DNA of 64,000 nucleotides from Pseudomonas fluorescens (GCF_004683905.1 NZ_CP038438.1:6076001-6140000); one strand, 5' to 3'. Positions 16,900 to 26,058 are shown, counted from the stretch's first letter. Notes: generated from the sequence alone by a model not told the origin. Made by a program: numbers and translations.

Positions 16900-18860
16900 G
16901 GGGCAACTCCTGGTTGAGCGGTGGTGCGCGCAGGCGTGGGATCAGCCGGCAGCGTAAACGTACGCAGATCGATGGTCGGCGCATTGCTGCTGCCGCCTAA
17001 ACGGTGGTCGAGTACCAACAATTTGGCCTTGTTCAGACCCAGGCTGAGCTGACTCAGATATTGCTCGAGCACGAACGCCTGGCCAGCGCTGGCATAGGCT
17101 TTCTGCTCAGCCTTGAATTTCAGATCCGCCGCCTGCGCGGTGGCGTTGATTTCACGGGCGCTGGCACTCGCCTGATCGCGGGCGAGACTGGCCTGCAACT
17201 GCGCCTGGTTACTCGCCTCTGCCGCAGCACCGCGCTCACGGGAGATCAACGCCTGCGCGCCGATCTGCGCGGCTTGCACGCCGTGATAAGCATTGGCGGC
17301 GCCGGCAGGGGGATGAATTGCTTCGACCACGGTGGCGAGAATCTCCACACCGCTGTCGAGTTTCTGAAGATCGCCTTGCACCGCATGGCCGATTTCTTCG
17401 CCCAGCCCTACCCGGTCAGCACCGAGCAAACCGTCGAGGGTGCGCGAGGCAAAATCGTGAACCAGAATCCGGCTCGCGGTGCTGCGAATCAGCGTCGGCA
17501 CATCAGCGTTGTTGTAAGTGGCGGCCAAGGCATCCTGATCACCCAGGCCGATGCGATAGACGAAGCGCACGTCCATGTTGACGATCTGAAAGCTCTGCTG
17601 ATCGCCACGGCTGCTGGCGATCACCTGGGATTTGTCGTTGACGTGGCTGGCATCCCACAAGCGGTTGGCGACCATCGGTGCCGGGCCTTCGGCAGGCTCA
17701 GCCTGGGTTGGCGCGGGAGCATCGCCGACGCTGGTCGCCAACTCATGCACCACGCCATTCTCGACGTTCAATACACGGCCCAATGGCCACGGCAGACCGG
17801 CGTGCAATCCGGGGCCAAACACTTGCACCGGCTTGCCGAAGCGCTCGTAGATACCGCGCCCTTGCAGCGGGATTTCGTGGATACCGGTCAGTAACCAGCC
17901 GACCGCAGCGACCAGCGCCAGCACCGGCAGAAAGGCGCGGCGCATGTAACTGAACGCCCAGATCTGGCGCAGATCGATGCCGAAACGATTGTGCAATTCG
18001 TGCTGCAAGGCCAGAAGCGGCTGCGGCGGCCAGCGCAGCATGTCAGCGACAAAACTGCGTGCCAGCAGGGTCGGTTCGAGCTGTTCACGACGAGGACTGA
18101 ATATCGACAGGACTGCGCGCAATAGCAACTCGATCGCGACGAATCCCGGCAAGATCCCGATCAACACCGCAAGCCGTACTGGCCACACCGAAGCCTCGCT
18201 GGCGAACAGCAGGCACAACGCGCCCAGCACCAGGCTGATGATCGCCACCCGCGCCAGTTGCGCGAGAGACCCGGCTTCCGGCCATTGCGCTGGACTCTCC
18301 TGAGCCAGTTGCCGCTCCAGCACCAGCAAGCCGAAACCCAACAGCAACATCAGCGCCGCGCCCACCGTGGCCGACAACCCGACCGCAGCGGCAGGCAATG
18401 CCAGATTCCACACCTGCCCGACGGCGAGCACCACCAGTACTGACCAGCCGCCCAGCCACAACGTGGCCGCGCCAATCTGACCGAGCAGGTGCAGGCCGCA
18501 CTGACTCAACCGCTCCAGCAGCCGTTCGTACCAGCCATCCGGCGCTACTGGCTCCAGCTCCTCGGTCAGCGCCACCGATACCGGCGGGTCAATCACCCCT
18601 GCACGCCATTGCGTCACCCACCACGCCGACTGCAAGCCGGCGACCAACACCAGCAAAGCCGCGCCCAAATTCACCAACAAGGCCGGCCATATCGATTGCG
18701 CGGCAAACAGTTCGACAAACAGCGCCAGCACCCACCCTGCCCCGGCCAATCCGCCGAGACCGATGGCCAGACGACGCAAACGTCGCCCCTGTGTGGCCGC
18801 TTGTTGAAAGCGCGGCAACCCGGTCACTTGCGTGCCATCGACATCCAGATCGACTTGCAT
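16896..18860 (-). CDS. Polytopic SPFH/band 7 protein, HflK-like (first gene)
   Basis: A 654-residue protein, about 1.5 times the usual HflK length. The N-terminal half has about six predicted membrane segments (two at about 30-90, two at about 125-190, two at about 210-265); a seventh (about 310-330) leads into a band 7 domain (GRGIYERFGKPVQVFGPGLH) and a coiled-coil region (about 540-600). The ATG at 18860 has GGGGTG upstream and is chosen over the frame's upper end at 19004, which would run through the Zur-box-like palindrome. It heads the SPFH-ATPase operon. I do not know of any experimental work on this architecture. Confidence 0.82.
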   Translation of the reverse strand: MQVDLDVDGTQVTGLPRFQQAATQGRRLRRLAIGLGGLAGAGWVLALFVELFAAQSIWPALLVNLGAALLVLVAGLQSAWWVTQWRAGVIDPPVSVALTEELEPVAPDGWYERLLERLSQCGLHLLGQIGAATLWLGGWSVLVVLAVGQVWNLALPAAAVGLSATVGAALMLLLGFGLLVLERQLAQESPAQWPEAGSLAQLARVAIISLVLGALCLLFASEASVWPVRLAVLIGILPGFVAIELLLRAVLSIFSPRREQLEPTLLARSFVADMLRWPPQPLLALQHELHNRFGIDLRQIWAFSYMRRAFLPVLALVAAVGWLLTGIHEIPLQGRGIYERFGKPVQVFGPGLHAGLPWPLGRVLNVENGVVHELATSVGDAPAPTQAEPAEGPAPMVANRLWDASHVNDKSQVIASSRGDQQSFQIVNMDVRFVYRIGLGDQDALAATYNNADVPTLIRSTASRILVHDFASRTLDGLLGADRVGLGEEIGHAVQGDLQKLDSGVEILATVVEAIHPPAGAANAYHGVQAAQIGAQALISRERGAAAEASNQAQLQASLARDQASASAREINATAQAADLKFKAEQKAYASAGQAFVLEQYLSQLSLGLNKAKLLVLDHRLGGSSNAPTIDLRTFTLPADPTPARTTAQPGVAP

Positions 18861-18894
18861 ATCACCCCAAAGCCATTGATTCACCGGTCTTATC

Positions 18895-18907
18895 GTTACG
18901 ATATAAC
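18895..18907. promoter_or_regulatory. Zur-box-like palindrome upstream of the SPFH-ATPase operon
   Basis: GTTACGATATAAC matches the Zur core GTTATANTATAAC except for two bases in one half-site; the outer palindrome extends to C18894/G18908. It lies 35 bp upstream of the first SPFH start codon, a spacing close to that of the site at 4037-4049 before the amidase and folE2. It is weaker than the two boxes in the zinc cluster. Confidence 0.6.
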
Positions 18908-19004
18908 GAAAAGCGTGAAATATTCGTACACAAATTCGCTTATCTAAAGATGCGCAACCTGTCGCTTGCCTGAAGCCTTGACCGAAATGTCCGGAAACGC
19001 ACAT

Positions 19005-19018
19005 ATTACGTTCGTAAT
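19005..19018. promoter_or_regulatory. Perfect inverted repeat upstream of lpd
   Basis: ATTACG-TT-CGTAAT is a perfect inverted repeat ending 51 bp before the lpd start at 19070, in the divergent gap with the SPFH operon. It looks like a dimeric repressor operator, but I cannot name the regulator. Confidence 0.4.
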
Positions 19019-19069
19019 TTTATCGACCGACTACTTTTAGCGATCCGCATCCCAACGAGGAGCAACAGC

Positions 19070-20470
19070 ATGAGCAACTACGACGTGGTCATTCTGGGCG
19101 GCGGCCCCGGTGGTTATAACGCGGCGATCCGCGCCGGCCAGCTGGGCCTGAAAGCAGCCTGCGTGGAAGGCCGCGCCACCCTCGGCGGCACCTGCCTGAA
19201 CGTCGGTTGCATGCCGTCGAAGGCCTTGCTGCATGCTTCGGAGCTGTACGACGCGGCCATGGGTGCGGAATTCGCCAACCTCGGCATCGAGGTCAAACCC
19301 ACGCTCAACCTCGCGCAAATGATGAAACAGAAAGACGAAAGCGTGAGCGGCCTGACCAAAGGCATCGAGTTTCTGTTTCGCAAAAACAAGGTCGACTGGA
19401 TCAAGGGCTGGGGCCACATCGATGGCCCGGGCAAAGTCACGGTGACCGACGATCAAGGCAACAAAACCGAGCTGAGCGCCAAGGACATCATCATCGCCAC
19501 CGGCTCCGAACCCACGCCCCTGCCCGGCGTCGAGATCGACAATCAACGCATCCTCGACTCCACCGGCGCGCTGTCGCTGGGTGAAGTGCCCAAGCATCTG
19601 GTGGTGATCGGCGCGGGGGTGATCGGCCTGGAACTGGGCTCGGTCTGGCGGCGTCTCGGCGCCCAGGTGACCGTGGTCGAATACCTCGACCGCATCTGCC
19701 CGGGTGTTGATGGCGAGGCCGGCAAAACCCTGCAGCGTGCGCTGAGCAAGCAAGGCATCAGCTTCAAATTGAGCTCGAAGGTCACCAGCGCCACCCCCTC
19801 GGTCAACGGTGTGCAGCTCAGCGTCGAACCCGCCGCCGGTGGCAGCGCCGAGTTACTGGAAGCCGACTACGTACTGGTCGCGATCGGCCGGCGCCCGTAC
19901 ACCAAAGGCCTGGGCCTGGAGAACGTCGGCCTGAGCACCGACAAACGCGGCATGCTCGCCAACCGCCAGCACCGTACCGAGGCAACCGGCGTATGGGTGA
20001 TCGGTGACGTGACATCAGGCCCGATGCTTGCGCACAAGGCCGAAGACGAAGCGATGGCCTGCGTGGAACAGATCGTCGGCAAGGCCGGCGAGGTCAATTA
20101 CGACTTGATTCCCAACGTCATCTACACCCGGCCCGAGCTGGCCAGCGTCGGCAAGACCGAGGAGCAGCTCAAGGCTGAAGGGCGCACCTATAAAGTCGGT
20201 AAATTCCCGTTCACCGCCAACAGCCGGGCCAAGATCAACCATGAGACCGAAGGCTTCGCCAAAGTCCTCGCCGACGAACGCACGGACGAGATCCTCGGCG
20301 TGCACCTGGTCGGCCCGAGCGTCAGTGAAATGATCGGTGAGTACTGCGTGGCCATGGAGTTCAGTGCGTCTGCCGAAGATATCGCGCTGACTTGCCATCC
20401 GCACCCGACCCGCTCCGAGGCTCTGCGTCAGGCGGCGATGAATGTCGAGGGGATGGCGACGCAGATGTAG
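19070..20470 (+). CDS. lpd3: Dihydrolipoamide dehydrogenase (lone paralogue)
   Basis: A 466-residue FAD disulfide oxidoreductase (E3). The FAD loop is GGGPGGYNAA (10-19), the redox pair is C42/C47 in GGTCLNVGCMPSK, the NAD(H) site is GAGVIGLELGS, and the C-terminal active-site motif is CHPHPTRSEA. GAGGAG stands just before the ATG. No E1 or E2 subunit gene is near, so it is a stand-alone E3 of the type called Lpd3 in P. aeruginosa. It reoxidises dihydrolipoyl groups using NAD+. It is divergent from the SPFH-ATPase operon. Confidence 0.92.
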   Translation: MSNYDVVILGGGPGGYNAAIRAGQLGLKAACVEGRATLGGTCLNVGCMPSKALLHASELYDAAMGAEFANLGIEVKPTLNLAQMMKQKDESVSGLTKGIEFLFRKNKVDWIKGWGHIDGPGKVTVTDDQGNKTELSAKDIIIATGSEPTPLPGVEIDNQRILDSTGALSLGEVPKHLVVIGAGVIGLELGSVWRRLGAQVTVVEYLDRICPGVDGEAGKTLQRALSKQGISFKLSSKVTSATPSVNGVQLSVEPAAGGSAELLEADYVLVAIGRRPYTKGLGLENVGLSTDKRGMLANRQHRTEATGVWVIGDVTSGPMLAHKAEDEAMACVEQIVGKAGEVNYDLIPNVIYTRPELASVGKTEEQLKAEGRTYKVGKFPFTANSRAKINHETEGFAKVLADERTDEILGVHLVGPSVSEMIGEYCVAMEFSASAEDIALTCHPHPTRSEALRQAAMNVEGMATQM

Positions 20471-20485
20471 GTGGTCACCCAAACC

Positions 20486-20576
20486 CTGTGGGAGCTGGCT
20501 TGCCAGCGATGGCGTCAGTCCTTTAACCGTTGCGGTCGCTGACACACCGCTATCGCTGGCAAGCCAGCTCCCACAG
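20486..20576. repeat. REP-like inverted pair, type B
   Basis: Two 25-nt arms (20486-20510 and 20552-20576) are exact reverse complements with the core GGGAGCTGGCTTGCCAGCGAT. The core differs from the type A repeats (GAGCGGGCTTGCTCGCGAA). The pair lies between the convergent lpd and lrp-like genes. A degenerate third copy (TGTGGGAGCAACCCGCTC) follows at 20611-20628. Confidence 0.88.
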
Positions 20577-20627
20577 TTGACCGTGTTCCTGCTGGAGGAT
20601 TGCGGTCGAATGTGGGAGCAACCCGCT

Positions 20628-21101
20628 CTACAGCGGAAGATGCCCCAACGGCAACGCCCCCGGCGTCTTCACCGTGTGAATTGCAAAGTTGCTGCGAATG
20701 TCGCTCACCCCCGGCAGTTTAAGCAGGCAGCCGCTGAGAAAGCGGTCGTATGCGCGCAGGTCCGGCACCACCACCTGCAACAGAAAGTCCGATTCGCCCG
20801 ACACCAGAAACGCCGAGATCACCTCCGGCAGGGCGGTGACTGCCGCGTAAAAGGCTTCGGCCTGCTCATCGTTGTGGCGCTCGACCTTGACCCCGACAAA
20901 CACCGTCAGCCCCAGTCCCACTTCATCGCGATCGAGGTTGGCCTGGTAGCCACGAATCACCCCGGCCTCCTCCAGCATCCGCACCCGGCGCAAGCAAGGT
21001 GACGCCGACAGGCCGATCTCGTCCGCCAGCTCGACATTGCTCAGCCGTCCGTTGCGCTGCAAGGCAGCGAGAATCTTGCGATCAAAAGCGTCGAGTTTCA
21101 T
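20628..21101 (-). CDS. Lrp/AsnC-family transcriptional regulator
   Basis: A 157-residue regulator. An N-terminal winged helix-turn-helix (LDAFDRKILAALQRNGRL, then LADEIGLSASPCLRRV) is followed by the RAM ligand-binding fold with GESDFLLQV. Start at 21101 (MKLDAFDRK) fits the family; the frame upstream to 21125 adds eight unlikely residues. It is divergent from a LysE-type exporter gene, the usual pairing in which the regulator senses an amino acid and controls its export. Confidence 0.92.
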   Translation of the reverse strand: MKLDAFDRKILAALQRNGRLSNVELADEIGLSASPCLRRVRMLEEAGVIRGYQANLDRDEVGLGLTVFVGVKVERHNDEQAEAFYAAVTALPEVISAFLVSGESDFLLQVVVPDLRAYDRFLSGCLLKLPGVSDIRSNFAIHTVKTPGALPLGHLPL

Positions 21102-21246
21102 GTTTTGGCAGATCCTGCTGGTCAAGGCACAAAAAGAAAGCAGGTTATGCCAATCGCACGGGTTTTTGAAGCTGACTTAGCAAGCACCTGCCCCGCCCTT
21201 GCGCCATAGACTTTGCTCACCGAATCGATAACGAAAGGGCTGCGAC

Positions 21247-21876
21247 ATGACGAGTTTCTGGCTGTTTTTTCTGGCATTGGCGGTGGTCTTCCTGTTGCCC
21301 GGCCCGGACATGATTCTGTTGCTGCAAACCGGTGCCCGCCAGGGTCGCGGTGCGGCGCTGGCAACCGCCGTTGGCCTGGCGATCGCCCGGGGCTGTCACG
21401 TGGCATTGGCGGCATTGGGTCTGGCGGCGCTGTTCAAGGCGGCGCCGTGGACGTTTGATCTGGTGCGCCTGGCTGGTGCGGCGTACTTGCTGTGGATCGG
21501 CATTCAATGCTTGCGCAGCAGCTTGCTGCCGAACCTGAATACGGCTGCCGTAACTGACACCCAAGGACAATGGCGCGAGGCGATTCGCCGTGGCCTGCTG
21601 ACCAATCTGCTCAACCCCAAGGCCTTGCTGTTCTGCTCGGTGCTGTTGCCGCAATTCATCGTCAATGACGGCGCAGCGGTGCTGACCCAGTTTGCCACCC
21701 TCGGCGGGTTGCTGGTGGGCATCGGGCTGCTGTTCGACAGTGCCTATGCCCTGACCGGCGCGGCGCTGGGCCGTTGGCTGCAACACAGTCCAACCGCCCA
21801 ACGCGTTCAGCAATGGCTGTTCGGCAGCCTATTGATCGGCTTCGCCGTGCGCCTGACGTTTATCCAGCAGGCCTAG
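21247..21876 (+). CDS. LysE/RhtB-family amino acid exporter
   Basis: A 209-residue inner-membrane protein with about six hydrophobic segments. The family signature LLPGPDMILLLQTGARQGRG is at about 16-35, and LLTNLLNPKALLF is the conserved central loop. The divergent Lrp-like gene probably regulates it. Substrate cannot be deduced. Its stop overlaps the stop of the convergent 712-residue protein gene (21873-21876). Confidence 0.9.
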   Translation: MTSFWLFFLALAVVFLLPGPDMILLLQTGARQGRGAALATAVGLAIARGCHVALAALGLAALFKAAPWTFDLVRLAGAAYLLWIGIQCLRSSLLPNLNTAAVTDTQGQWREAIRRGLLTNLLNPKALLFCSVLLPQFIVNDGAAVLTQFATLGGLLVGIGLLFDSAYALTGAALGRWLQHSPTAQRVQQWLFGSLLIGFAVRLTFIQQA

Positions 21877-24011
21877 GGTTTGCGGGACTTGCGTTGGCGC
21901 CGGCTGATCAGCGCCAATGCAACGCCGACCGCCAGTACGATCGCGCCGATCTGTACCGGCCATTTGTAAGGCCGCAGAGCCATGCGCGCGGCATCGGTCA
22001 CCTGGGTGACGTAACGCTTGTCGGCGTTTTCGAAATCCGGATAGGGGCACTGATTACCGAAGTCCACCGCCCACGGCACGTACGGGCCTTCATTGACGTA
22101 GCGTCGATACAGCGCGCTCTGCTCTTCCAGGCTGCTGTTGAAACCCGCAGCGTTACACAACACCGCCGCAAACGCCTGACTGGTGTGCGGCAAATTATCG
22201 GCGGCCCGGCTGGCCAGCGCGGTGGCGACAAAACGGTAGTGATAACGCTCATCCGGCTGCGCTTCACTGGCCTTCTGGCGCTGGACTTCAGCCTCGGCCA
22301 CCAGCGGCCCGACTTTCAGCTCGGTGTTTTCCAGGCTGTAGTTGCCGCCAAACGTGGCGTAGTCCGGCGCCATCTCGTAACCGAGAATGTCCATGCCCCA
22401 TTCACGCGCGGTCCACGCCGCGTTGTACAAGGCGCTGGCGCGTTTGGTCGGCCACCACGCAGCGTCAGCCTTCATCCGTTGCTCGCCGTACAGACGGGCC
22501 TTGTGCTGCAGATCGGGATTGTCGAAATAGCCGACCGCTTCCTCGTAATGCCCTTCACGCAGCAAGCGCCGTCCCAGCAGATTGCGCAGGCTGGCGGCGA
22601 CCGGCAGCGGCACGTAGTTGTCGCGCTGCTGCTGGGTCAATGCCGGCGGCGCCGGTACGTTGTCATCGACATAGCGCTTGAGCTCATCGACCGTCAGCAC
22701 GCGCTCGGCCACCGTCGCCGCGTCGAACCAGTAGATGCTGTTGCTGCGATACAACTGCACGAACGCTTGCAGGTATTCGCCACGTTGCAGCGCGAGAATC
22801 GCACTTTCGCCCTCGACCCGGCATTTCGGCTGGACGGTTTCGAAGTCCCAGTCAGGGGTGCGCCGGTAGCCCCAATCTTCGCTCTGCGGGAACGCCTGCG
22901 CGGCTTTGGCATAGGCGGCAGCCGCGGCATTTTTATCACCGTCACGCACCGCCAGCTTGGCCCGCAACCACCACGCCAATCCGCCGTCACCGGCGTTTTC
23001 AAGGAAGGCTTTGGCGCTGGCGTAATCACCCTGTTGATAATTCATCGCCGCCAGTCGATCGGCGTTTTCCAGGCTGCCACGGGTGCTGTCCTGCAGCAGC
23101 TTGATCAGTTTCTTCTCGTTCGGCGGTTGTTCGTCGAATGACCAACCCATGCGGCTGATCAACGAAGCGGTAACCAGTTGCTGCACGGCTTTGCGCTCCA
23201 GCAACTTGGCCAGTTGCAGTTCGGGCAGTTCGGCCAGCTCATTCATCAGTTGTTTCAGCGAGGTGTAACCCACGGCCGAGCCGTGCAGGTTCTGCGCTTC
23301 GTACAGTTCGATGGCGCCGTTCCAGTCACCAGCGTTGCGCAGCACCCGCGCCTCCTCACCGAGACTGGCGACACCGAGTTCCAGCGGATCGCTGAAGCCA
23401 TCAATGCTCAGTTGTCGGGCCTGACGGAAGGCCCCACGTGCGTCCTCCAGCACTTCGATGACATCGCCCGCCTCGGCACTCGTGGCAAACCAGGCACGGC
23501 CCAGGGAATACGCCGCCCAAGTGCTGCGCAGGGGGCGCTGATCGGCCGGCAGTGCCAGCACTTTGTTGAAGTATTCGATCGCCAGCGGATGATCGCCAGT
23601 GGCAAACGCCACCGCGCCGGCCACGTACAAACGGATTTCCGCCGGCAGACTGGCGCCCTGCGCCTCGACCTGACGCGCATCGCTCAGGCCACGCAGTTGC
23701 TTGACCAGCGCCTGTTGTTCGGCGCTCAGACCGACCTGCTCGGCTTTTTCGCGCAGCGCCGCAGGCTCGCTTGCGTCGCCGTATATGTCGTCGGGATTGT
23801 GCGTCGCAGCGGTGACGTTCTTCAGCCCGGCAATGGTCTTGCCGAGGCGGCTGATCTCGAAGTTGAAGTTGCCCTCCGGCAAATCGGCCAGGGTTTGCCC
23901 GCGATTGTCGAGCAGGCGCATCGGGAAGTCCGGGCCGCAGGCCAGCGCCGAACCCAGCGGCAGGCTGAGGCTCAGGCAGAGCAGATGGCGGGGCCAGTTA
24001 CGGGTCAACAT
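21873..24011 (-). CDS. Large exported protein of unknown function, TPR-like
   Basis: A 712-residue protein. Residues 1-24 (LLCLSLSLPLGSALACGP) form a signal peptide; the body is helical and alanine-rich with repeats that look tetratricopeptide-like (AIEYFNKVLALPADQR, WNGAIELYEAQN, GDYASAKAFLEN). A C-terminal membrane segment (IGAIVLAVGVALALI) ends in a basic tail, so the protein is probably periplasmic and anchored at the inner membrane. Start at 24011 has GGAGGTT upstream; the frame above it is unlikely. It overlaps the DUF3142 gene by 14 nt and is probably co-transcribed with it. Function unknown. Confidence 0.75.
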   Translation of the reverse strand: MLTRNWPRHLLCLSLSLPLGSALACGPDFPMRLLDNRGQTLADLPEGNFNFEISRLGKTIAGLKNVTAATHNPDDIYGDASEPAALREKAEQVGLSAEQQALVKQLRGLSDARQVEAQGASLPAEIRLYVAGAVAFATGDHPLAIEYFNKVLALPADQRPLRSTWAAYSLGRAWFATSAEAGDVIEVLEDARGAFRQARQLSIDGFSDPLELGVASLGEEARVLRNAGDWNGAIELYEAQNLHGSAVGYTSLKQLMNELAELPELQLAKLLERKAVQQLVTASLISRMGWSFDEQPPNEKKLIKLLQDSTRGSLENADRLAAMNYQQGDYASAKAFLENAGDGGLAWWLRAKLAVRDGDKNAAAAAYAKAAQAFPQSEDWGYRRTPDWDFETVQPKCRVEGESAILALQRGEYLQAFVQLYRSNSIYWFDAATVAERVLTVDELKRYVDDNVPAPPALTQQQRDNYVPLPVAASLRNLLGRRLLREGHYEEAVGYFDNPDLQHKARLYGEQRMKADAAWWPTKRASALYNAAWTAREWGMDILGYEMAPDYATFGGNYSLENTELKVGPLVAEAEVQRQKASEAQPDERYHYRFVATALASRAADNLPHTSQAFAAVLCNAAGFNSSLEEQSALYRRYVNEGPYVPWAVDFGNQCPYPDFENADKRYVTQVTDAARMALRPYKWPVQIGAIVLAVGVALALISRRQRKSRKP

Positions 24012-25191
24012 GCGAACCTCCTTGATCAATAAATGCACAGCGCGCCCAACCGATGGCGCGTTGTCCACCCGCCGGCAAACGACCGTCGCGCAGGCGGGTG
24101 AAGGTAAGCAGATCCGCGCTCTGTTGCAACGAGTAACCGGCGAGCGCATCGGCGCCTTCGCAAGCGCTGGCCTTGACGATGATCCGTGCGGGCCAGGCAC
24201 TGTCGAGGTTTCCGACATTGCGCAGGGCGATGTCCTGCAGGCCATCGTGGTCGCTGAACGCCAGACCGAGTTGGCTGCTCAACGCATCGCCGCGGGCCAC
24301 GGAGCGCAACGTGGTCAGGCTCCAGGCCCGACGATCATTGGCCAGCGGCAGGCGAAACCAGATCAGCCCGGCCAGATGTTCCGGCGGGTCCTCGCGCAGC
24401 GCTTTTGCAAGTCGGCTCAGTTGCAACGGATCGGCGAGCAGTTCCCGGCGTTGCCCTTCACGTTCGATCGGTACTTCGCTTTCCACCACCGGGGCACCGT
24501 CGGCATCCGGCAGCAGCGCCACGCCATAGGCCGGCAACGCCAGATAGAACGGTTTGCTGCTGATTTTGCCCCAGGCGCTGGCCCAGCGCCGAGCCTGCTC
24601 GGGGTCGAACAAGCCGCGTCGCGGATCGCTGACGGCGTGCACCTGCAGCACGCTGCTGTCGACTGTGGCCAACAACGCCGGCAGCTGTGAACTGCCGAGC
24701 CACGCCGGCAGCGCGGTGATGCTCAGCGGCAACGATGCGGGCAACACGGAATGCAGATGTGTCAGGAACTCGGTGTATTCCGGCAGACGCGCATTACCCG
24801 CGTCATGATCGATCTCGACGCCACTCAGGGTCAGCCCCTGCGCCTGCCAGTCGGCGACAACCTGAAGAATCTGCGCCGTGACCTGCGACTGATCCAGACT
24901 TTTGAGCTGACCGTCGAGACGAATCACCGCGATCAGAGGCCGGCCATCGTGCTTGAGCAACGGCGCATCGATCCGCGCCCGATGCCAGCCGTCACTGGGG
25001 AATGCCTGCAAGGCCAGCACGCGCAAGGTCGAAAAGTCGCTACGGCTGTCTTTCAGCGCGAGCTCATGGGCGGACGTCCATTGCCGTTGCCAGACGTAGA
25101 GTTGCTGATCGAGTGGCGCTGCGTCCTGTCGTTCACAAGCACAGAGCAACAACACCGCCAGCATGGCCGACAACCCGACGATAACGCGCAT
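23998..25191 (-). CDS. DUF3142 lipoprotein
   Basis: A 397-residue protein with a lipoprotein signal (MLAVLLLCAC, lipid attached at Cys19). The rest fits DUF3142, which resembles glycosyl hydrolase TIM barrels: GVEIDHD and AGLIWFRLP lie where catalytic strands would be. No activity is established for the family that I know. It lies 48 nt after the methyltransferase gene and overlaps the 712-residue gene, so it may be the tail of the LPS-modification transcript or a separate envelope unit. Confidence 0.8.
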   Translation of the reverse strand: MRVIVGLSAMLAVLLLCACERQDAAPLDQQLYVWQRQWTSAHELALKDSRSDFSTLRVLALQAFPSDGWHRARIDAPLLKHDGRPLIAVIRLDGQLKSLDQSQVTAQILQVVADWQAQGLTLSGVEIDHDAGNARLPEYTEFLTHLHSVLPASLPLSITALPAWLGSSQLPALLATVDSSVLQVHAVSDPRRGLFDPEQARRWASAWGKISSKPFYLALPAYGVALLPDADGAPVVESEVPIEREGQRRELLADPLQLSRLAKALREDPPEHLAGLIWFRLPLANDRRAWSLTTLRSVARGDALSSQLGLAFSDHDGLQDIALRNVGNLDSAWPARIIVKASACEGADALAGYSLQQSADLLTFTRLRDGRLPAGGQRAIGWARCAFIDQGGSHVDP

Positions 25192-25239
25192 ACCTTGCAG
25201 ATCCCTGAGACATCAGGCTGCAAGGTTACACAAAAGCAC

Positions 25240-26058
25240 TCAAGGCTTGCGGGCAATGATCACCTGACTCTTCGCCACCACCGCGTCCAGCGCCTGCTTG
25301 ATCTGTGCACCACGGGGCGAATCGAGCACCGCTTGCCAGGTATTGGCCCAATGCTCGAGCAACGGGTGATCGGGGTTACTGAATTCGACCTTGGCTTCCC
25401 AGAACAACAGCATCCACATCGACCAGTAAAAGCCGTACTGACTGTGGCTGATGATCTCCAGCCCGGCGTCACTGACCATCGCCTTGAACTGCTCTTCACT
25501 GATGATGCGAATGTGGTTGGGTTTCTGGAAATAATCCGGCGAGGCAATGTCTTTCTGCAAATCTTCCGAGCTGGGATGCGGCACGCTCAGCAGGTACAGC
25601 GCTCCCGGCTTGCCGACCCGTACCAGTTCGGCGAGAAATTGCGCCGGATCGTCGACATGCTCGATGACTTCGGTGGAGACCACGCGGGTGGCGGTGGCAT
25701 CGGCAATCGGCAGCGGGTTGCAGTCGGTCACGTGGCATTCGACGCTGCGTGCCGGGGTATCGCTCAGACGCTGGCGGGTGGCCTCGACTTTGGCCGCGTC
25801 GATGTCGGCAATGATGATCTTCGCCCCGCGCATGCCGCAGAAATGCACATTACCGCCGTCGCCACAGCCGACATCGAGCAACGTGTCATCGGCGCTCACC
25901 CGAAAGCCTGTGAACAGCTCGTCGGTCTCTTGATTGAACCAGCCACTGAGCTTTGCGTCGTACAGGCCGAGCATGTACGGATCAACCTTGTCGGCGGCAG
26001 ATGGCACAGCAACCGGTGCGGGAGACGTTGCCGTGAGTTTCTTCAAAAGGCTCAGCAT
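25240..26058 (-). CDS. SAM-dependent class I methyltransferase
   Basis: A 272-residue methyltransferase. Motif I is LLDVGCGDGGNVHF at about residues 60-73, followed by IIIADIDAAKV (acidic ribose-binding residue) and STEVIEHVDDPAQFL (post II). It overlaps the end of the acyltransferase gene by 7 nt. Being the last gene of a glycosyltransferase block divergent from the rhamnan cluster, it most likely methylates a sugar of the common polysaccharide antigen; 3-O-methyl-rhamnose is known there in P. aeruginosa. Substrate is inferred. Confidence 0.85.
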   Translation of the reverse strand: MLSLLKKLTATSPAPVAVPSAADKVDPYMLGLYDAKLSGWFNQETDELFTGFRVSADDTLLDVGCGDGGNVHFCGMRGAKIIIADIDAAKVEATRQRLSDTPARSVECHVTDCNPLPIADATATRVVSTEVIEHVDDPAQFLAELVRVGKPGALYLLSVPHPSSEDLQKDIASPDYFQKPNHIRIISEEQFKAMVSDAGLEIISHSQYGFYWSMWMLLFWEAKVEFSNPDHPLLEHWANTWQAVLDSPRGAQIKQALDAVVAKSQVIIARKP

